From: an uncultured Clostridia bacterium
GTDB taxonomy: Bacteria; Bacillota; Clostridia; Oscillospirales; Ruminococcaceae
Assembly: GCA_944382875.1 (NCBI GenBank)
Contig: CALWNQ010000005.1
Location: forward strand, 1-64,000
Length of the DNA stretch: 64,000 nucleotides
Direction of reading: 5' to 3'
The notes under the pieces are model-generated. The model was given only the letters and a program-made list of their open reading frames with translations, was not told where the DNA came from and did no database searches. This document shows positions 27,236 through 35,808 of this stretch, piece after piece. A program made the translations under genes and the position numbers. The first letter of the stretch is position 1. Each line of letters starts with the position of its first letter.

Positions 27236-28465
27236 ATGAACGAAACCGTTTTGGAAAAATTTCTTCGCTATGTCGCGGTGGACACCACCTCCGACCCCGA
27301 GACCGGCACCCATCCCAGTACCCCCGGCCAGCTCACCCTTGGCCGGATGTTAACCGAGGAGCTGCATACACTCGGTCTTTCCGACGCCCGGCTGGATGAA
27401 CGCGGTTATGTCTACGCTTCGCTTCCCGCAACTCCCGGCAAAGAATCCGCTCCGGCGCTCGGCTTTATCGCCCATCTGGATACCTCTCCTGCCGCTTCCG
27501 GCAAGGACATCCACCCTGTCATCACCCAAAACTATGACGGCGGAGACATTCTGCTCAATCCGGAGAAACAGATTTTCCTCTCCCCCAAAGAATTCCCCAG
27601 CCTGCTCCAATATGTGGGGAAAACCATCGTCAGCACCGACGGCACCACCCTTCTCGGCAGCGACGACAAAGCCGGTGTGGCCGGCATCATGGGCTTTGCC
27701 GCCTATCTGACCGCACATCCGGAACTTCCTCACGGCAAAATCTGCTTTGCATTCACGCCCGATGAGGAAATCGGCGAAGGCGCGGATTTCTTTGATGTGG
27801 AGGGGTTCGGCGCCGACTTTGCCTACACGGTGGACGGCGGCGCGGCCGGTGAAATCGAATATGAAAACTTCAACGCCGCCTCGGCCAAGCTCACCATCCA
27901 CGGCCGCAGCATCCATCCCGGCTCGGCCAAAGGCCAGATGGTCAACGCCATCCTGATCGCGATGGAATTCCAGTCGATGCTCCCCGCCTTTGAAAATCCC
28001 GCGTTTACCGAGGGACGGGAAGGATTTTACCACCTGGACAGCATCCGCGGCGATGTGGAACTGACCAAATGCGAATATATCGTCCGTGACCACGACCGCA
28101 CCCTTTTTGAGCAGAAAAAATCGCTGCTTCAAGACGCAGTAACCTATTTGAACCGCAAGTACGGCGAAGGCACTGTGGAGCTGGACCTTCGGGATTCCTA
28201 TTACAATATGCTGGAGAAGATCGAACCGCATATGCACCTCATCGACAACGCCAAAGCGGCGATGGAGGAACTGGGAATCACCCCGATTGTCCTGCCCATC
28301 CGCGGCGGCACCGACGGCGCACGTCTCTCCTTTATGGGGCTTCCCTGTCCCAATCTCTTCACCGGCGGCCACAACGGCCACGGCCGGTTTGAATACGCAG
28401 TCGCCGAAAGCATGGAACAAATCCCGGCGCTGCTCTTGAAAATTGCACAGAAATATGCAAAATAA
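27236..28465 (+). CDS. pepT: peptidase T (tripeptide aminopeptidase)
   Basis: The 409-residue M20 metallopeptidase removes the N-terminal residue from tripeptides. It shows the two-zinc motifs GFIAHLDTSPAASG, GSDDKAGVAGIM, FTPDEEIGEGADFFD and the C-terminal NLFTGGHNGHGRFEY, with YVAVDTTSDP at the start as in PepT. Length is typical. GAAAGGA precedes the ATG. Probably read through from the upstream gene. Confidence 0.96.
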   Translation: MNETVLEKFLRYVAVDTTSDPETGTHPSTPGQLTLGRMLTEELHTLGLSDARLDERGYVYASLPATPGKESAPALGFIAHLDTSPAASGKDIHPVITQNYDGGDILLNPEKQIFLSPKEFPSLLQYVGKTIVSTDGTTLLGSDDKAGVAGIMGFAAYLTAHPELPHGKICFAFTPDEEIGEGADFFDVEGFGADFAYTVDGGAAGEIEYENFNAASAKLTIHGRSIHPGSAKGQMVNAILIAMEFQSMLPAFENPAFTEGREGFYHLDSIRGDVELTKCEYIVRDHDRTLFEQKKSLLQDAVTYLNRKYGEGTVELDLRDSYYNMLEKIEPHMHLIDNAKAAMEELGITPIVLPIRGGTDGARLSFMGLPCPNLFTGGHNGHGRFEYAVAESMEQIPALLLKIAQKYAK

Positions 28466-28491
28466 TCCGGACAGGCTGCCGGTAGAAAAGA

Positions 28492-28522
28492 GGATTGTCC
28501 CGGCGGGGCAATCCTTTCTTTT
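28492..28522 (+). terminator. terminator of pepT
   Basis: GGATTGTCCC / GGGGCAATCC hairpin followed by TTTCTTTTT. Confidence 0.75.
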
Positions 28523-28594
28523 TGGCATTCATGTCCGAAACGCTTTTGAAATTATAAGTTTTTCATTGAAAATTTAGCTTTTTTTGAAAAAAGG

Positions 28595-28623
28595 TGGACA
28601 CTTTGCCGGGAACATGGTATACT
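28595..28623 (+). promoter_or_regulatory. promoter of nagB
   Basis: TGGACA (28595-28600), 17 bases, TATACT (28618-28623). Confidence 0.7.
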
Positions 28624-28656
28624 GAATAAAGAATCCACAGTAAAGGAGTTCCGCTT

Positions 28657-29412
28657 ATGATAAAGATTATTCAAACAAAGGACTATGCCGAACTGAGCCG
28701 CAAGGCAGCCAACATCATCGCGGCACAGGTGATTTTAAACAGCCGTTCTGTGCTGGGCCTTGCAACCGGATCCTCCCCCCTTGGCCTTTACGCCGAGCTC
28801 ATCAAGATGTATCAGGCAGGCGATTTGGATTTTTCAAAAATCCGCACCGTCAACCTGGATGAGTACCGCGGCCTCACCTCTGACAACGATCAGAGCTACG
28901 CCTATTTTATGCGAGAAAACCTCTTTAACCACATCAACATTGACCTGGACAACACCAATGTTCCCGACGGCACCGAACCGGACGCAGAAAAGGAATGTGC
29001 ACGGTATGATGCGGTAATCGACAGCATGGGCGGCGTTGACATCCAGCTGCTCGGCATCGGCCTGACCGGCCACATTGGTTTTAACGAACCGGCAGAAGTC
29101 TTTTCCAAAGGCACCAACTGCGTTGACCTTGATCCCAAAACCATCCAGTCCAACGCCCGGTTCTTTGCTTCGATCGACGATGTCCCGAAGCAGGCTTACA
29201 CGATGGGCATCCAATCCATTATGAAAGCCAAAAAGATTTTGCTGATCGCCAACGGAGAAGGAAAAGCGGATATCCTCTACCGCGCCTGCTGCGGCCCCAT
29301 TACCCCCAAAGTTCCGGCTTCTATTCTCCAGTTACATCCCGATGTCATTGTGGTAGCAGATGAACCGGCACTTCGCGTGATCCGGGAAAAATGCCCGTCA
29401 TCTCTTGGATGA
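28657..29412 (+). CDS. nagB: glucosamine-6-phosphate deaminase
   Basis: The 251-residue enzyme turns glucosamine-6-phosphate into fructose-6-phosphate and ammonia, feeding amino sugars to glycolysis. Motifs: LATGSSPLGLYAEL (phosphate loop), TVNLDEYRGL, and LLGIGLTGHIGFNEPA with catalytic Asp/His nearby. AAAGGAG precedes the ATG. The last residues (SSLG) and the stop codon are encoded by the first unit of a 14-bp tandem repeat, so the C-terminus may have been remodelled. No nagA lies next to it. Confidence 0.96.
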   Translation: MIKIIQTKDYAELSRKAANIIAAQVILNSRSVLGLATGSSPLGLYAELIKMYQAGDLDFSKIRTVNLDEYRGLTSDNDQSYAYFMRENLFNHINIDLDNTNVPDGTEPDAEKECARYDAVIDSMGGVDIQLLGIGLTGHIGFNEPAEVFSKGTNCVDLDPKTIQSNARFFASIDDVPKQAYTMGIQSIMKAKKILLIANGEGKADILYRACCGPITPKVPASILQLHPDVIVVADEPALRVIREKCPSSLG

Positions 29413-29484
29413 CATCTCTTGGATGACATCTCTTGGATGACATCTCTTGGATGACATCTCTTGGATAACAGCTCTTGCATAAAG
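29401..29484 (+). repeat. 14-bp tandem repeat, six units
   Basis: TCTCTTGGATGACA occurs four times perfectly (starts 29401, 29415, 29429, 29443), then once with one change (29457) and once degenerate (29471). The nagB stop codon (29410-29412) lies in the first unit. Confidence 0.95.
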
Positions 29485-29489
29485 GATGA

Positions 29490-29552
29490 AAAAAGCCCCC
29501 TTGCCGGTCTGGCTCACAAAAGTGGGTCGTGCCGGCAAAAGGGGCTTGTTTT
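29490..29552. terminator. bidirectional terminator, nagB / glycyl radical enzyme
   Basis: AAAAAAGCCCC and CTTGCCGG pair with CCGGCAAAAG and GGGGCTTGTTTTTT around an interrupted loop, between convergent genes. Confidence 0.75.
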
Positions 29553-29562
29553 TTATCACTTG

Positions 29563-31743
29563 TTATTTTTCATCCGAAAGGTAGCGGTCTACAACCTGCT
29601 GCCGGTATTCTTTGGAAAGAGAAGCAAAGAAAGCGGAATAACCGGTAACACGTACCACCAGATCAGGCTGGGAGTCCGGATCGGCGTGCGCCTGCCGGAT
29701 CTGTTCCTTGGTGACACAGTTCAGGTTGAGCAGTGTCCCGCCCATCTGGTTGTGTACATGGATCAGGGTGCAGAGGGTGTCGGCACCGCCGGCTCTCTGG
29801 AGCATATCCACGTCGATATCCAAATGGAGCGGAGCGGAGTTGCCCATACCGGGCTGGACTGATGCGACCGCGTTGGCTTTGAGGGTGGGCGAAAAGCTGA
29901 CCAGCCCCTGTGCAAAACCGGGATCCGGCTCGGCAGAATGGGAGATTGGATCGCCGTATTTGCGGCCGTTTGGCGTTGCCGGAAGCCGTTTGCCATAGGC
30001 AAAAACGTCACCGTGGGAGAACATGCCGGGAATTACGGTCAAATGGTGCTTCGGCGTCTTGGAGGAAAGAACCTCAGCGACATAGCTGTCGCGAATCTTG
30101 AGTGCCCAGTTATTAGCCAACGAATCGGGGTTGCCAAAACGCGGGATGTTCTTGAGCATCAGGCGGATGTTTTCCTTCCCTTCAAAGTTCGACTTCACCG
30201 CTTCATACATTTCCTGCCAAGTAAGTTTCTTCTCCCGTACCACGCGCTGCTCGATGGCAGCAAAGGAATCCGCCACAGTAGCCAGTGCGATGCCGTCCAC
30301 ATTCAGATTGATGATATCAACGCCGCCCGAAGCGGAGTTGACGCCGCGTTCAATGGGACCATGACAGAACAGATTGAGGACAACCTCCGGCGTATTGCGG
30401 GAAACAACCTCGTAATGCCAGTCGTAGCCGTCCTTGATGCAGTTGACCATGATCTTCATATGGGCAAGGAAGTGTGTCCACAAATCATCCAAATTGGGAT
30501 TTCCGCTTTCCATCACCTCATCGAGCGCATAGAGGAACGCCCAGGCGAGATTCAAACGAGTAACATCCTGCAGCGGGTACTCGATGCCGGGAAGTGCCAC
30601 CCAGTTGCAGCCAACCTTGGCCCGCATCCGTGCCAGTTCCCGCGGATGTCCCTGGCGGGTGTAGCCGGTTTCGATACCTTCCGAAAGGGAGAAGCTGGGG
30701 CCGGAGCCATCTTCAAGAATGTACTCAACCGCACGGCGGAGCAGCGGGTCGCAGCTTTCATCCTCATACACCCGGACAGCCAGGTTATAGGGGATGTGCA
30801 ACAGATGCGCCGCTTCGAGAATGAGGAAAGAAACATGGCTGGTCAAACCGCGGCTTCCATCGGGAAGCTGGCCGCCGATCTGAGAGTAGTGGGTGTCGTT
30901 GTAGAAGAGGCTGGCAATCATCCAGACTGCTTCCTCATCGGTCAGAACACCGTCCTTGACATCCTTTTCATAGAAGGGGCGCAGCAGCTCATCGAGCTGC
31001 CCGAGCGCGCCGCCTGCATAGTAGGTGCGGTCCACACTCTGGAAAATCGCCAGGAACTGGCAGGCTTCCCGGAAAGTCCGGGGCGGACGATTGAGCAAAG
31101 CATCGTTGACGTCGGCCATCTTCTCGTAATTGGCGCGGCGGAACGGGTCGGTTTCCTTCTCCGCAAGCTCCCGCGCATAGTCGCGGTGACGTGCGGTATA
31201 TTCCATCATACCCAGCACAACGGCTTCTTCTCCATCATAAAAATCGGTGTCAGCCGGCGCGTTGAACTGCCGGTACCAGCGCACCTTTTCCAGCAGCCCC
31301 GGCAACCCGTCGCGGAAACCAATGGTCATGTCCGGTCCCAGATGGTTCATCCCGCCGATGCCGCTCTGGGTGATGCCGTATTTTTTGTGGAGCTCGGCAA
31401 ACTGCACCGGACGGTCCTCCGGCCGCAGGCCAATATTTGCAAAATTCTGGAAAACACCGGCCCACGCGCCGGTCAAAGCGCTGTCTGGGTGGATGTACAC
31501 CGGTATTTCATTCAGGAACCGGCGCAGATTCTGGCCGATTGCACGGCAGCCGTACAACACGCCGCTTTCATCGGGATAATCCGGCTGGAAAGTAAATCCG
31601 TCAAAATAGATAAAACCGTGGTCATCAATGTCGATCGAGCCGCCGTATGCCGCCAGCTTCTCCTTGTTGAGCTTGACCTTGGTGTCGTGCATACTCCGGA
31701 TTCGCGCACGATACGCATCCGAAACCACAATTCTTTCTTCCAT
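29563..31743 (-). CDS. glycyl radical enzyme of unknown function (GCNW active site)
   Basis: A 726-residue PFL/diol-dehydratase superfamily enzyme. The glycyl radical motif VVRVTGYSAFF (Gly about residue 701) is intact, 25 residues from the end. The thiyl cysteine is in KVGCNWVALPGIEY (Cys about 379): Asn-Trp replaces the Val-Glu that follows the Cys in diol dehydratases, choline and hydroxyproline lyases, and it is also not the Cys-Cys of formate lyases. The substrate is therefore not predictable. AAAGGAGG lies 6 bases before the ATG at 31743. It is the third gene of an operon with its activase and a GH-like protein, so a sugar-derived substrate is inferred. Confidence 0.85.
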   Translation of the reverse strand: MEERIVVSDAYRARIRSMHDTKVKLNKEKLAAYGGSIDIDDHGFIYFDGFTFQPDYPDESGVLYGCRAIGQNLRRFLNEIPVYIHPDSALTGAWAGVFQNFANIGLRPEDRPVQFAELHKKYGITQSGIGGMNHLGPDMTIGFRDGLPGLLEKVRWYRQFNAPADTDFYDGEEAVVLGMMEYTARHRDYARELAEKETDPFRRANYEKMADVNDALLNRPPRTFREACQFLAIFQSVDRTYYAGGALGQLDELLRPFYEKDVKDGVLTDEEAVWMIASLFYNDTHYSQIGGQLPDGSRGLTSHVSFLILEAAHLLHIPYNLAVRVYEDESCDPLLRRAVEYILEDGSGPSFSLSEGIETGYTRQGHPRELARMRAKVGCNWVALPGIEYPLQDVTRLNLAWAFLYALDEVMESGNPNLDDLWTHFLAHMKIMVNCIKDGYDWHYEVVSRNTPEVVLNLFCHGPIERGVNSASGGVDIINLNVDGIALATVADSFAAIEQRVVREKKLTWQEMYEAVKSNFEGKENIRLMLKNIPRFGNPDSLANNWALKIRDSYVAEVLSSKTPKHHLTVIPGMFSHGDVFAYGKRLPATPNGRKYGDPISHSAEPDPGFAQGLVSFSPTLKANAVASVQPGMGNSAPLHLDIDVDMLQRAGGADTLCTLIHVHNQMGGTLLNLNCVTKEQIRQAHADPDSQPDLVVRVTGYSAFFASLSKEYRQQVVDRYLSDEK

Positions 31744-31756
31744 GTCCATCCTCCTT

Positions 31757-32650
31757 TTACACACCGGAGCAGCGCACCGGTATTCCTTTCGATTCAAACA
31801 AATCTGTCATTTCCTGCATATCCGCCTTGGACGGCACTGTAAAGCTTTCGATCGCCATATCCAGCGCTTTTCGTTTCCCTTCGCCCAGCTTGTGATACGC
31901 CAGCAGCTCAACCAGCTCGACCGGTTTTCCGGCCAGGTAATCGGCAAGCTGCGGAATCTCCTCCCAGTTGGCGCCGGGAATACAGGGGATCCGGACAATC
32001 ACGCGGGCGCCGTATTCCAGCAGCTTCTCAAAATTGGAGAGGATCTGCCCGTTCTCCACACCGGTGAGCTTTTTGTGCAGCGCCGGGCTGTAAGCCTTTA
32101 AATCATAAAGGAACAGATCCGCATCGGACAGCATCCGTTCCAATTTCTCCCACGGGCAATGACCGGCGGTATCCACCGCTGTCTGGATGCCCGCTTCCCG
32201 GCAGAGATGCAGAAGCTCCGCCAGAAAATCCGGCTGCATCATGCACTCGCCGCCCGAAAAGGTCACACCGCCGCCGCTCTTCTGATAATACGGCTGATCC
32301 ACCTGAATCCGCCGGAACAGCTCTTCGGCTGTCATCCGCCGCCCGGTCAATGCCAGCGCGCCGGCATAGCACTCATCGGCACATCGTCCGCAGGCGGTGC
32401 AGTTTTCCCGGCGGAGGATGTGTTCCTCCGCCGCAACATGCACTCCATTGGGGCAGACCGAGAAGCAGTTGCCGCATCCGATACATTTTTCGGGATAAAA
32501 CTGGATCTGCGGCTCAAATTTCCAGGACTCCGGGTTGTGGCACCAGGCACACCGCAAGTTGCAGCCTTTGAAAAATACCGTTGTCCGGATTCCCGGGCCA
32601 TCCTGCACCGAAAAAGACTGGATATTGAAAATGATTCCCTCTGCCGCCAT
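31757..32650 (-). CDS. glycyl radical enzyme activase (radical SAM)
   Basis: A 297-residue radical SAM protein with the CX3CX2C motif at about Cys30, Cys34 and Cys37 (KGCNLRCAWCHNPE) plus an inserted ferredoxin-like pair of 4Fe-4S sites (CIGCGNCFSVCP; CTACGRCADEC), the form that activates non-PFL glycyl radical enzymes. SAM-site GGGVTFSGGECMMQP is present. It would abstract hydrogen from Gly701 of the adjacent enzyme under anaerobic conditions. AAGGAGAG precedes the ATG; gaps to neighbours are 13-14 bases. Confidence 0.94.
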   Translation of the reverse strand: MAAEGIIFNIQSFSVQDGPGIRTTVFFKGCNLRCAWCHNPESWKFEPQIQFYPEKCIGCGNCFSVCPNGVHVAAEEHILRRENCTACGRCADECYAGALALTGRRMTAEELFRRIQVDQPYYQKSGGGVTFSGGECMMQPDFLAELLHLCREAGIQTAVDTAGHCPWEKLERMLSDADLFLYDLKAYSPALHKKLTGVENGQILSNFEKLLEYGARVIVRIPCIPGANWEEIPQLADYLAGKPVELVELLAYHKLGEGKRKALDMAIESFTVPSKADMQEMTDLFESKGIPVRCSGV

Positions 32651-32664
32651 CCGAACATCTCTCC

Positions 32665-34950
32665 TTAAAAACTGCCGGTCACCGTGACCGCCTTGGCTTC
32701 GCTGTCGTAATCGAGCAGCACAGTCCGTGTCTGCTCATCCCAAACGCATCCCATCTTCACTTCATTGCCGTCCTCATTCACGGCTTTGACTGCTTTCACC
32801 GGTTTGGGCAGCCGAATCCGCAGCCACGCATGGATGCTGCCGGCGCCTTTCACTTCCATCTTGAAGCCGTTTTCTTCGCAGTCCAGCGAGAAAACACGGG
32901 CCGAACATCCCACAACCCGGCAGCTTTCCCCTTCGATCTTGGAGAAATCAAACAGGATGGCGTTTTCATCCGGACGAATGGTCTTTTCGGTGCAGATGGC
33001 GTAGTCATTTTCGAGCATATCGGCAAACAGGCCGTGGAAAACCGCCGGTTCGTCGGTGACACTCTCGTCCATAACGGCCGAAATCAGGTACGGGCCGCGG
33101 TGCAGGGTCAGGCGGTTGCCGTATTCCCAGTTCTGCCCGTTTTCGACCAGGATCTTTTTGACAAAGGTGCGGTACTCTTCCGCGATCGCAGGCGTGGTGC
33201 AGAGCGCAGCGGGCGCCTTGTTCCAGACGGCCACCTTGCCGGAGCCGACCGGATAGATGCCGTCCGCAGGGGTACGGCCGAGGTCGAGCATCTCAAACAG
33301 GTGCTCGGCGGGATTTGTGTAATCCGCTTTGCCGGTATTCCACCAGCCGCGCACCTTGTGGTATGGGTCGGTGCCGTCGCCGATGTAGATGAGGGTGCCG
33401 CCGCTCCGCACCCAGGCCGCCAGGCCGTTGTTGATGTCGGGCGCTTCCGGCTTCATGTACTCATAGCTGAGGATCAGGGTGGCGTAATCGTCCAGATATC
33501 CGGGGAACCGGCGGACATTGTCGAGCTGGACCGGGCGCACCGGCAGTCCGTATTTGAGCAGCGGCAGCGTCATGCCGAAGAAGTTCGGGAAAGCGCCGCT
33601 TTCGATAAAGGCGTAGGTGAGGTTCTGGTCGGCGGCAACCTTCTCCATCAATGCACGGCTTTCGGCGGAGCAGTCCTCCCCTTCGTGCATTTTGACCGTC
33701 ATTTCACTCAGATCTTTGTTGACCGCTTCGGAAACAGCGCGGCTTTCAACAATGCCGTCCGGATAGGAACGCTGGTAAAGGCCGCTGTCTGCCATCAGAA
33801 CACCCACACCGGAGTTGACGCCCTCAAAAGCATATTCATCCTGATCCATATCGCCGAAGAGCTGCACCATACTGCAAAGCAGAGTGGCATAGGAGGGCGG
33901 AATCGCCTTGGTTTCCGGCAGTTCGGCGCCGGGGCCCATGCCGCTGCCCATCTTGGGAACGCGGGGATACCGGCCTTTGAAAACGCGGGTCGGCCACGGG
34001 CAGATTTCATAAGTATGAATCGCGGGATGCAGCAGCGAGGCCACCGCCGTTTTCAGGTAGTTGTAGCGGTAATTTTCCCAGGTGTAGCTGGGGGTATCCT
34101 CAATCGGGTCGTGCAGAAACCACATGGTCCGGCCGGTGCCCTTGACCAGCTCCTGCATGATGCCGTATTCGAGATAGGCGGTTTCAAAGGTGCGCTCCCG
34201 GATAACGCCTTCAAAGACGTTGGCCGAGCGGCTGGTGCCGGTCCAGATCTGGGCGATGTAGCCGTCGACAGAGGGGATGTCGGTCAGCGCGGCTTCCGGG
34301 CTCATAATCTTCCACTGGGTGTAGTTGACCAGGCTGTGGGTGGGTACATAGAAGCGCAGAACCCGCCCGTACTTCACCATGGCGTATTCTTTCAAAGATG
34401 CGCTCATCCGGCTCAGTGTCCGGGAATAGAGCCAGGCTTTCAGTTTGGAAGCCTTATACCGCACGTCGACATTTTCGTGCGGCGGCTGCCACGGCTCACG
34501 GTAATAGAGCTCATACTCCCGCTTGAACGCTTCGGAATACCCACCGCGGTCCCAGAATTCCGGCTCTTCCAGATGGATTGCCTCCACGCCGGCATCCACC
34601 GCGATTTTCAGGCGCTCGGTCAGATAATCGGAGAAAGAAACCGCCGGCACCATATAAGGCGTGTCGATCCCGTGCAGGATCTGCTGGCCGTCGCGCTGCA
34701 CCTGGCTTTCATCCCAGTGGTTGCGTCCGTCCCATTTGCCATAGAGGTAATCCTGATACTGTCCCCAGGCGCTGCCGGTCATCAGATGGACGACATACCC
34801 CTTTTCCCGAAATTTCTTCACCCGTTCCGGCATCCCGTCATCGGTACCGTACACCATGACAAAGTCACACTGCACATCAATCTCCGGGCTGTAGGGAGCG
34901 CTTTCCTGAAAACCGGTCAGCTCTTCCTTTTTATCACGGATATAGCTCAT
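32665..34950 (-). CDS. GH-A-like barrel protein with GATase-like domain, unknown substrate
   Basis: A 761-residue cytoplasmic protein, first gene of the glycyl radical operon. The N-terminal half looks like a TIM barrel (DFVMVYGTDDGMPERVKKFREKGY; AGVEAIHLEEPEFWDRGGYS with candidate catalytic acids). Residues about 480-620 resemble a class I GATase fold as in GH42 trimerisation domains (GYLDDYATLILSYEY; WVRSGGTLIYIGDG). A beta-sandwich ends it. The layout matches the 695-residue protein at 25.1 kb, but similarity is low. The ATG at 34950 follows GAAGGGG; the upstream ATG at 34983 has no ribosome site. Possibly releases the compound used by the radical enzyme. Confidence 0.6.
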   Translation of the reverse strand: MSYIRDKKEELTGFQESAPYSPEIDVQCDFVMVYGTDDGMPERVKKFREKGYVVHLMTGSAWGQYQDYLYGKWDGRNHWDESQVQRDGQQILHGIDTPYMVPAVSFSDYLTERLKIAVDAGVEAIHLEEPEFWDRGGYSEAFKREYELYYREPWQPPHENVDVRYKASKLKAWLYSRTLSRMSASLKEYAMVKYGRVLRFYVPTHSLVNYTQWKIMSPEAALTDIPSVDGYIAQIWTGTSRSANVFEGVIRERTFETAYLEYGIMQELVKGTGRTMWFLHDPIEDTPSYTWENYRYNYLKTAVASLLHPAIHTYEICPWPTRVFKGRYPRVPKMGSGMGPGAELPETKAIPPSYATLLCSMVQLFGDMDQDEYAFEGVNSGVGVLMADSGLYQRSYPDGIVESRAVSEAVNKDLSEMTVKMHEGEDCSAESRALMEKVAADQNLTYAFIESGAFPNFFGMTLPLLKYGLPVRPVQLDNVRRFPGYLDDYATLILSYEYMKPEAPDINNGLAAWVRSGGTLIYIGDGTDPYHKVRGWWNTGKADYTNPAEHLFEMLDLGRTPADGIYPVGSGKVAVWNKAPAALCTTPAIAEEYRTFVKKILVENGQNWEYGNRLTLHRGPYLISAVMDESVTDEPAVFHGLFADMLENDYAICTEKTIRPDENAILFDFSKIEGESCRVVGCSARVFSLDCEENGFKMEVKGAGSIHAWLRIRLPKPVKAVKAVNEDGNEVKMGCVWDEQTRTVLLDYDSEAKAVTVTGSF

Positions 34951-35069
34951 AAAAGCCCCTTCTTTCCTTTCAAATTTGCGCATCGCGCCAATTCAATTTT
35001 ATTGTATCACAGCCATTTTGAAAATGAAAGATAATTTTTTCAGATTCCGTATGAAATTTTTTATGATGA

Positions 35070-35116
35070 TTTCCCGCCCGGCACCTGTTGTCCATATGCA
35101 GAACACCGGCGGGAAA
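35070..35116. promoter_or_regulatory. inverted repeat upstream of the resolvase gene
   Basis: TTTCCCGCC (35070-35078) and GGCGGGAAA (35108-35116) are perfect 9-bp arms 29 bases apart, ending 26 bases before the resolvase ATG. A res-like site or an operator is possible. Confidence 0.45.
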
Positions 35117-35142
35117 CCCGCGTCATACAGACAGGAGGTCCC

Positions 35143-35745
35143 ATGGCAGCAATATACGGTTACATCCGCGTAAGTACGAAAGATCAGAACGAAGACAGGC
35201 AGCTTGCCGCCATGAAAAAGCTGTCTATCCCGGCAAACCGTCTGTTTATCGAAAAACAATCCGGAAAAAATTTTGAACGGCCGCTCTACCGCAAAATGGT
35301 GGAAATGATGCAGCCAAACGACCTGCTCTGCATCACCAGTATCGACCGGCTAGGCCGCAATTATGAAGAAATTTTGGAACAATGGCGCTTTCTCACTCGG
35401 GAAAAGAAGGTCGATATCGCGGTACTGGACATGCCGCTTCTCGATACCCGGCGCGGGAAAGACCTAATGGGCACTTTTTTAAGCGATATTGTTTTGCAGG
35501 TGCTCTCTTTCGTAGCGGAAAACGAGCGTACCAACATCCGCCGGCGTCAGGCAGAGGGGATTGCCGCCGCAAAAGCCCGGGGGGTTCGGTTTGGACGTCC
35601 TCCTCGCCCGCTGCCAGATAATTTTCAGGAGGTCTACCTTCTCTGGAAAGCCGGTAATATCTCCGGAGCCCAAGCAGCAAAAGAGTGCGGTATGCCGCTT
35701 TCCACCTTTCGATACAAAGCAGGATCTATCGAGCAGGAACCATAA
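35143..35745 (+). CDS. serine recombinase, resolvase/invertase type
   Basis: A 200-residue protein with the resolvase catalytic domain: YGYIRVSTKDQNEDRQ containing the nucleophile Ser at about residue 10, DRLGRNYEEI, and a C-terminal part ending in NERTNIRRRQAEGIAAAKARGVRFGRPP plus a helix-turn-helix (SGAQAAKECGMPLSTFRYKA). Family members catalyse site-specific resolution or inversion. It stands alone between minus-strand metabolic genes, with no transposase beside it, so it is an orphan. CAGGAGG precedes the ATG. Confidence 0.92.
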   Translation: MAAIYGYIRVSTKDQNEDRQLAAMKKLSIPANRLFIEKQSGKNFERPLYRKMVEMMQPNDLLCITSIDRLGRNYEEILEQWRFLTREKKVDIAVLDMPLLDTRRGKDLMGTFLSDIVLQVLSFVAENERTNIRRRQAEGIAAAKARGVRFGRPPRPLPDNFQEVYLLWKAGNISGAQAAKECGMPLSTFRYKAGSIEQEP

Positions 35746-35753
35746 CAAAACAG

Positions 35754-35808
35754 GTGCTTTCTGGACAGAATCAAGGAAGCACCCGTTCATTAATTATTTT
35801 TGAAAGGA
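35754..35808. terminator. hairpin between resolvase and GH32-like gene
   Basis: GGTGCTTTC / GGAAGCACC with a 14-base loop and A/T-rich flanks on both sides of the convergent gene ends; moderate quality. Confidence 0.45.

Noticed and set aside
29401-29484. CRISPR-like array
   Set aside because: The 14-bp units are contiguous with no spacers, so it is a simple tandem repeat.
29938-31842. 634-residue plus-strand frame across the glycyl radical enzyme gene
   Set aside because: Antisense shadow; the minus strand carries the radical enzyme motifs.
32830-35034. 734-residue plus-strand frame across the GH-like gene
   Set aside because: Antisense shadow of the 761-residue gene, with no ribosome site or recognisable motif.
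35143-35745. Insertion sequence or transposon around the resolvase
   Set aside because: No transposase, terminal inverted repeats or target duplication were found nearby.
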